Positions 6,724 through 9,937 of a stretch of 9,937 bases of DNA are shown here, one piece after another. The stretch spans positions 1 to 9,937 of the forward strand of contig JASGGE010000137.1 in assembly GCA_047605205.1 (NCBI GenBank). Direction: 5' to 3'. The position numbers were made by a program, and so were the translations under genes. The number at the start of each line of letters is the position of its first letter. The first letter of the stretch is position 1. This stretch comes from Siphonobacter sp047605205. GTDB lineage: Bacteria > Bacteroidota > Bacteroidia > Cytophagales > Spirosomataceae. The notes under the pieces were generated by a model that ran no database searches, was not told the origin of the DNA, and saw nothing but the letters and a program-made list of their open reading frames with translations.

Positions 6724-8208
6724 CTAGTACGTTGAAGCTGAATGATTGGCATATTTTCGTTTCGTCCGTTGAATCAGATAATAAACGGGTATACCCGTGG
6801 CAACAATAATAACCCCTGCCCAACTGGTAAAAGGTTTGTAAATCAATAAATCAACGGAAATGGCAGCACCTACTAAAATAAAAATCAACGGAAATACGGG
6901 GTAACCCAGTGCCCGATACGGTCTGGGAGTATGCGGTTCTTTTTTACGAAGCACAAAAACAGCTCCAATAGTCAGAATATAAAATACCAGAATGGTAAAG
7001 ACTACATAGTCTAGCAGTTGACCGTACGTACCCGAAAAGCATAATAATAAAGTCCAAACGCATTGAATAATCAGAGCAAACCCAGGGACTCCGTTTTTAT
7101 TTAATTGCCCGGCCCGTGGTAAAAAGAGGCCATCTTTGGCCATGGCATAATATACACGTGCCCCTGAAAGGATGATACCATTATCACAACCGAATGTAGA
7201 AATCATAATGAATAAAGTCATGATTAAAATGCCAGCCGTCCCGAAAATCATCTCAGCCGCGGCCGTACCTACCCGGTCATTAAGGGCAAACATAATGCCC
7301 CGCCCCACTACCTCAGCTGCATCTGGGCTGCCTTTTGCTGGTAAAAGCATCAGATAAACCACATTTGCCATTATGTACAATACGCTAACAATCAGAGTGC
7401 CCCAGAACAAACTCAGGGGAATATTTTTATGAGGTTGTTTGATTTCTCCGGCCGTATAAGTAATGTTATTCCAGGCAGAAGAAGAAAACAGAGGCCCAAC
7501 CAACGCTAGCCCAAAAGCACTCCAAAGCGGCCAACCCGACAAAGGTGCAGTACTGACTACTTTACCACTTTCTACCTTGGTTTGAAAAGGCCCCCAGAAC
7601 GATTCACTATTGATTGCCCAAAACTCACTTTTCAACCCTACCCATAACCCTAGTAACACCAGCCCTAGCAAAGCAGCCGTTTTGGTGAAGGTGAATAATC
7701 GTTGAACCATTTTCGCCTCACGAACTCCCTGAATATTCACCCAGGTTAGAAAAATGACGGCTCCGCCGGCCAGTAATTGTGTCGTACTGATTTTCGTAAA
7801 ACCCAGGTCTGCGATAACATTCCGTTCGTCAAAAAATGGAAAAAGAATCGCCGAATAACGAGCAAAAGCTACTGCTACAGCGGCAATGGTTCCGGTTTCA
7901 ATAACCAGAAATAAAGACCATCCATACAGGAATCCAACCAGGGGATGATAGGCCTGCTGCAGATACACATATTGTCCACCGGCTTTAGGCATCATTCCGG
8001 CCAGTTCGCCGTAACTCAAAGCCCCGATCATGGTTAAAATACCCGTAATAATCCAGGCAACCAGTAAATAACCCGGCGAACCTAACTGACGCAGTACGTC
8101 GGCTGATACAATAAAAATACCCGAACCAATCATGGAGCCAACCACAATAAGGGTACTATCCAGCAAACCTAATTCCTGTTTAAAAGTGGGCGAAGACTGT
8201 TCTGACAT
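6724..8208 (-). CDS. APC-superfamily amino acid permease (LAT-like)
   Basis: An inner-membrane amino-acid transporter of the APC superfamily, with about 12 transmembrane helices and 494 residues from the ATG at 8208. The substrate-binding break in helix 1 is the classic GSGIF at 28-32 (VVGSMIGSGIFI). Other family features are the GALSYGELAGMMPKAGGQYVYL stretch after helix 2, with P-x-AGG, the SSAWNNITYTAGEIKQPHKNIP segment in helix 6 and its following loop, and RVYYAMAKDGLFLP after helix 8. These fit the L-type (SLC7/SteT-like) branch; the exact substrate is unknown. A TTG at 8229 would extend the start by 7 residues, but the ATG gives the normal short hydrophilic N-terminus. It is monocistronic: convergent with M1 on one side and separated from the SPFH/Arc operon by a terminator. 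Confidence 0.93.
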   Translation of the reverse strand: MSEQSSPTFKQELGLLDSTLIVVGSMIGSGIFIVSADVLRQLGSPGYLLVAWIITGILTMIGALSYGELAGMMPKAGGQYVYLQQAYHPLVGFLYGWSLFLVIETGTIAAVAVAFARYSAILFPFFDERNVIADLGFTKISTTQLLAGGAVIFLTWVNIQGVREAKMVQRLFTFTKTAALLGLVLLGLWVGLKSEFWAINSESFWGPFQTKVESGKVVSTAPLSGWPLWSAFGLALVGPLFSSSAWNNITYTAGEIKQPHKNIPLSLFWGTLIVSVLYIMANVVYLMLLPAKGSPDAAEVVGRGIMFALNDRVGTAAAEMIFGTAGILIMTLFIMISTFGCDNGIILSGARVYYAMAKDGLFLPRAGQLNKNGVPGFALIIQCVWTLLLCFSGTYGQLLDYVVFTILVFYILTIGAVFVLRKKEPHTPRPYRALGYPVFPLIFILVGAAISVDLLIYKPFTSWAGVIIVATGIPVYYLIQRTKRKYANHSASTY

Positions 8209-8253
8209 ACGTAGCAATTTATTCCTCAAAAAGCTACATTTTTAGCTAAAAAA

Positions 8254-8261
8254 CAAATATA
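8254..8261 (-). promoter_or_regulatory. Probable -7 promoter element of the APC permease gene
   Basis: On the reverse strand this reads TATATTTG, an exact match to the Bacteroidota TAnnTTTG element, 45 bases upstream of the permease ATG. A convincing -33 TTG at the right spacing is not evident; the nearest candidate TTGs are about 7 and 24 bases upstream. The placement between the Arc operon terminator and the permease start supports it. Confidence 0.45.
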
Positions 8262-8300
8262 ATTGGCACAATAACCCTATTTACCCAATTATTAGGCTAA

Positions 8301-8334
8301 AATAAAAAAGAGTCAGACATTATCTGACTCTTTT
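8301..8334 (-). terminator. Intrinsic terminator of the SPFH/Arc operon
   Basis: AAAAGAGTCAGA (8306-8317) and TCTGACTCTTTT (8323-8334) are perfect 12-base complements around a 5-base CATTA loop. Read on the reverse strand the stem is followed by a T-rich run (CTTTTTTATTTT), and it lies 7 bases after the stop of the Arc-like gene. This is a textbook intrinsic terminator. Confidence 0.92.
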
Positions 8335-8341
8335 ACAAGAT

Positions 8342-8518
8342 TTACGCGTTTCTATCTTTAGGTAAGCGATTGTTCGCTTTTAAGGCTTCATGAAGTAAAT
8401 ATTCAATCTGCCCATTCAGACTACGAAATTCATCATCTGCCCACTTCTGCAAGGCCGACAACTGCTCGGGAGCCATTCGTAATACAAAGGCTTTTTTAGC
8501 TTCTTTTTCCTTACTCAT
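8342..8518 (-). CDS. Small Arc-like ribbon-helix-helix DNA-binding protein
   Basis: A 58-residue protein starting at the ATG at 8518-8516 and ending in TAA at 8344-8342. A charged N-terminus (MSKEKEAKK) leads to a beta-strand, AFVLRMAP at 10-17. Helix A (EQLSALQKWADDEFRS, 18-33) and helix B (LNGQIEYLLHEALKAN, 34-49) follow. This is the Arc/MetJ ribbon-helix-helix layout, in which two chains pair their strands and insert them in the DNA major groove. R14 and neighbouring strand residues would contact bases. The start has a weak AGG nearby. It sits 29 bases after the SPFH gene and directly before a terminator, so both genes share a transcript. RHH proteins often repress their own operon; that role here is inferred. 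No toxin gene is adjacent, so an antitoxin role is unlikely. Confidence 0.88.
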   Translation of the reverse strand: MSKEKEAKKAFVLRMAPEQLSALQKWADDEFRSLNGQIEYLLHEALKANNRLPKDRNA

Positions 8519-8547
8519 TTGCCTGTCAAGAAGATAAAGCGATACGG

Positions 8548-9396
8548 TTAATGATAGAGCGTTCCCGCATTAATTACGGGATTGGCCGATTTATCTGAAC
8601 ATAATACCACTAGTAAGTTACTAACCATAGCCGCTTTTTTCTCTTCATCTAACTCAACAATTTCATCGGCAGTAAGGCGTTTCAAGGCCAGATCCACCAT
8701 TCCGACGGCCCCTTCTACAATTTTGGTTCTGGCTGCTACTATTGCTGTTGCCTGCTGACGTTGCAACATTGCGTGTGCAATTTCTTCAGCATAAGCCAAG
8801 TGCGTAATTCGTGCCTCCAGGACATTAACCCCTGCCCGAGCCAAGCGTTCACTTAATTCAGTCTCAAGCTTTTCATTGATTAAATCTCCGCCCGAACGCA
8901 GGGTAATTTCGGCCTGTTCTTCTTCAAAGTGATCGTAAGCATAACTACCCGCCAGGTGTCGCAACGCAGCATCACTTTGAAGTTTTACGTATTGCACAAA
9001 ATCATCAACTTCAAACTTGGCTTTAGCGGTTTCTTCAACCTGCCAAACTACTACTGCCCCAATTACAATCGGATTCCCCAGTAAGTCATTAACCTTTATT
9101 TTATCTCCTTCCAGATTGCGTGCCCGCAAGGAAATACTCGATTTCAGATACAGCGGATTAGACCACTTAAAGCCTGATTCTTTTACGGTGCCTACGTATT
9201 CTCCAAATAACATCAGGATTTTAGCCTTATTAGGATTAACAATATAAAAGCCACCGGATAATATAACGGCCAAAACGACAGGTATCCAGTTAAACGGAGT
9301 ACCTAACATTGACATCACGATAAAGGCTAGTATCAGCAAAATAACCAGCCCCGCCATACTGTATCCAGACTGTGGTTTGATAATATTTTCTTTCAT
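8548..9396 (-). CDS. SPFH/band-7 domain membrane protein
   Basis: A 282-residue membrane-anchored SPFH (stomatin/prohibitin/flotillin/HflK-C) protein. Two hydrophobic segments (about 12-31 and 36-53) anchor the N-terminus. The band-7 domain then runs from about 56 to 225: NPNKAKILMLFGEYVGTVKESGFKW, with the typical GxxWxNP start of the family (W78, N80, P81); the VVVWQV strand at 115-120; the FVQYVKLQSDAALRHLAG helix region; and LARAGVNVLEARITHLAYAEEIAHAM at 185-210, the conserved C-terminal half. The tail EEKKAAMVSNLLVVLCSD at 251-268 is followed by a short loop. Members form ring-like assemblies in membranes and act as scaffolds or protease partners; the client is unknown here, and no NfeD or protease gene is adjacent. 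It is co-transcribed with an Arc-like gene, an association I remember as recurrent. Confidence 0.93.
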   Translation of the reverse strand: MKENIIKPQSGYSMAGLVILLILAFIVMSMLGTPFNWIPVVLAVILSGGFYIVNPNKAKILMLFGEYVGTVKESGFKWSNPLYLKSSISLRARNLEGDKIKVNDLLGNPIVIGAVVVWQVEETAKAKFEVDDFVQYVKLQSDAALRHLAGSYAYDHFEEEQAEITLRSGGDLINEKLETELSERLARAGVNVLEARITHLAYAEEIAHAMLQRQQATAIVAARTKIVEGAVGMVDLALKRLTADEIVELDEEKKAAMVSNLLVVLCSDKSANPVINAGTLYH

Positions 9397-9401
9397 AAGA
9401 T

Positions 9402-9420
9402 TGATATTAAAATGATATTA
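9402..9420. promoter_or_regulatory. Direct repeats upstream of the SPFH start, possible RHH operator
   Basis: TGATATTA occurs at 9402-9409 and again at 9413-9420, a period of 11 bases, or about one helical turn. The first copy begins 6 bases upstream of the SPFH start codon. Tandem short sites spaced by one turn are the usual operator form for ribbon-helix-helix proteins, and such a protein is encoded by the second gene of this operon. That link is an inference; the surrounding DNA is very AT-rich and the repeat could be chance. Confidence 0.35.
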
Positions 9421-9797
9421 CAATAATATATATTTAACATCTTCCATCCAAAATAGAAAAAAAGGTAATGACAAACGGTTTGTGTTTAGGAAGAACGGTC
9501 TTATCTGTTAAGTAATGAGAATGTAAGATTAGGGCGTAGAAACCTTCTACGTTTATCATTAATAGTCAAAGAAGATAAACAAAGTAAGGCCGCAGATGTT
9601 AGGTTTTATTAAATACGTAGGTACCTTCAATTTTTAGTGGATATCCGCTTGATTATCTACTGGGAATGAATAATAACTAAATCTATACCCCCGGGGCTTA
9701 TCTGGGTATGGCCTTTTCAGGTTTATTTCCGGAAACGCTAAAAAGTTAAGATGATAATTCCCGACGTTTTTTTTGTTACTTGAGCCTGCCTTAGCTG
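9421..9797. other. Long intergenic stretch with small palindromes
   Basis: No gene was recognised on either strand. Small palindromes are visible: ACAAAC-G-GTTTGT at 9471-9483; a hairpin CGTAGAA-ACC-TTCTACG at 9535-9551; ATACCC and GGGTAT at 9685-9690 and 9704-9709 flanking CCGGGG; and TTTCCGGAAA at 9726-9735. The one at 9471-9483 is compact and lies about 75 bases upstream of the SPFH start, so it could be an operator. None has a strong T-tract. No exact TAnnTTTG was found on the reverse strand for the SPFH gene. Confidence 0.4.
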
Positions 9798-9828
9798 TTG
9801 CCAACGTGCCGGGTTCTCATTACCTTTG
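9798..9828 (+). promoter_or_regulatory. Strong Bacteroidota promoter near the right edge
   Basis: TTG at 9798-9800 and TACCTTTG at 9821-9828 match the Bacteroidota -33 and -7 elements, with 20 bases between them. Transcription would start near 9835 and run right, off the window. Base composition becomes clearly richer in G and C from about 9783. The only ATG-started frames before the edge are short (ATG 9844, 14 codons; ATG 9858, 19 codons), so the main gene probably begins beyond 9937 or its start was not recognised. Confidence 0.65.
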
Positions 9829-9937
9829 CAAAACTTCACAAGAATGATTTTAGGGTTATGTCTTCCTCCGGAACACGCCAGACGCTAGCCTTCACCGACG
9901 TGACTACCGGCCCGTAACTCATCCACAGAAAAACAAC

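Noticed and set aside
8342..9396. Toxin-antitoxin interpretation of the Arc-like protein and its neighbour
   Set aside because: The partner is a full-length SPFH membrane protein with no toxin fold, and no small toxin gene adjoins the RHH gene.
9535..9551. Hairpin CGTAGAA-ACC-TTCTACG as a terminator
   Set aside because: The stem is only 7 pairs, the following TTTATCATT is a poor T-tract, and no gene ends nearby.

Overview
The window looks like chromosomal DNA from a Bacteroidota species, most likely in Cytophagales (Spirosoma/Siphonobacter-like; the genus is a guess). The reasons are moderately AT-rich DNA, start sites with almost no Shine-Dalgarno sequence, several exact matches to the Bacteroidota -7 promoter element TAnnTTTG, and protein families typical of the group: a secreted DUF1080 protein, an M1 peptidase with a GMEH-type motif, and an SPFH protein paired with an Arc-like protein. 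No phage, insertion sequence, CRISPR array, tRNA or rRNA gene was seen.

Left part (1-1074): the first 22 codons of a leftward gene cut by the window edge, then a gene-poor stretch. This stretch holds what I read as the decayed, multiply frameshifted N-terminus of a YheT-family alpha/beta hydrolase (about 313-499). It runs directly into an intact methylglyoxal synthase gene (mgsA, 505-978). A strong hairpin at 1025-1057 separates mgsA from the convergent genes that follow.

Middle (1075-4030): a leftward two-gene operon encodes a DoxX-family membrane protein and an AraJ-like MFS exporter. It is divergent from a GNAT acetyltransferase gene, and the shared upstream region carries a 9-bp perfect inverted repeat. 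The GNAT gene converges on a small multi-pass membrane protein of unknown function. A 19-bp perfect inverted repeat lies between their ends.

Centre-right (4031-6660): a recognisable Bacteroidota promoter drives a secreted DUF1080 (3-keto-disaccharide hydrolase-like) protein and a secreted M1-family zinc metallopeptidase, probably as an operon closed by a very strong hairpin. Both proteins carry signal peptides, so the pair probably acts outside the cytoplasm on carbohydrate and peptide material.

Right part (6661-9937): a leftward APC amino-acid permease, then a leftward operon of an SPFH/band-7 membrane protein and a 58-residue Arc-like ribbon-helix-helix protein that ends in its own terminator. 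Two 8-bp direct repeats sit just upstream of the SPFH start and could be an operator for the Arc-like protein. The last 541 bases contain no clear gene. They end in an excellent rightward promoter (9798-9828), which presumably serves a gene beyond the window.

Most of the window is ordinary chromosomal gene content. The best leads are the SPFH/Arc pair with its direct repeats, the YheT remnant, and the two unexplained inverted repeats.
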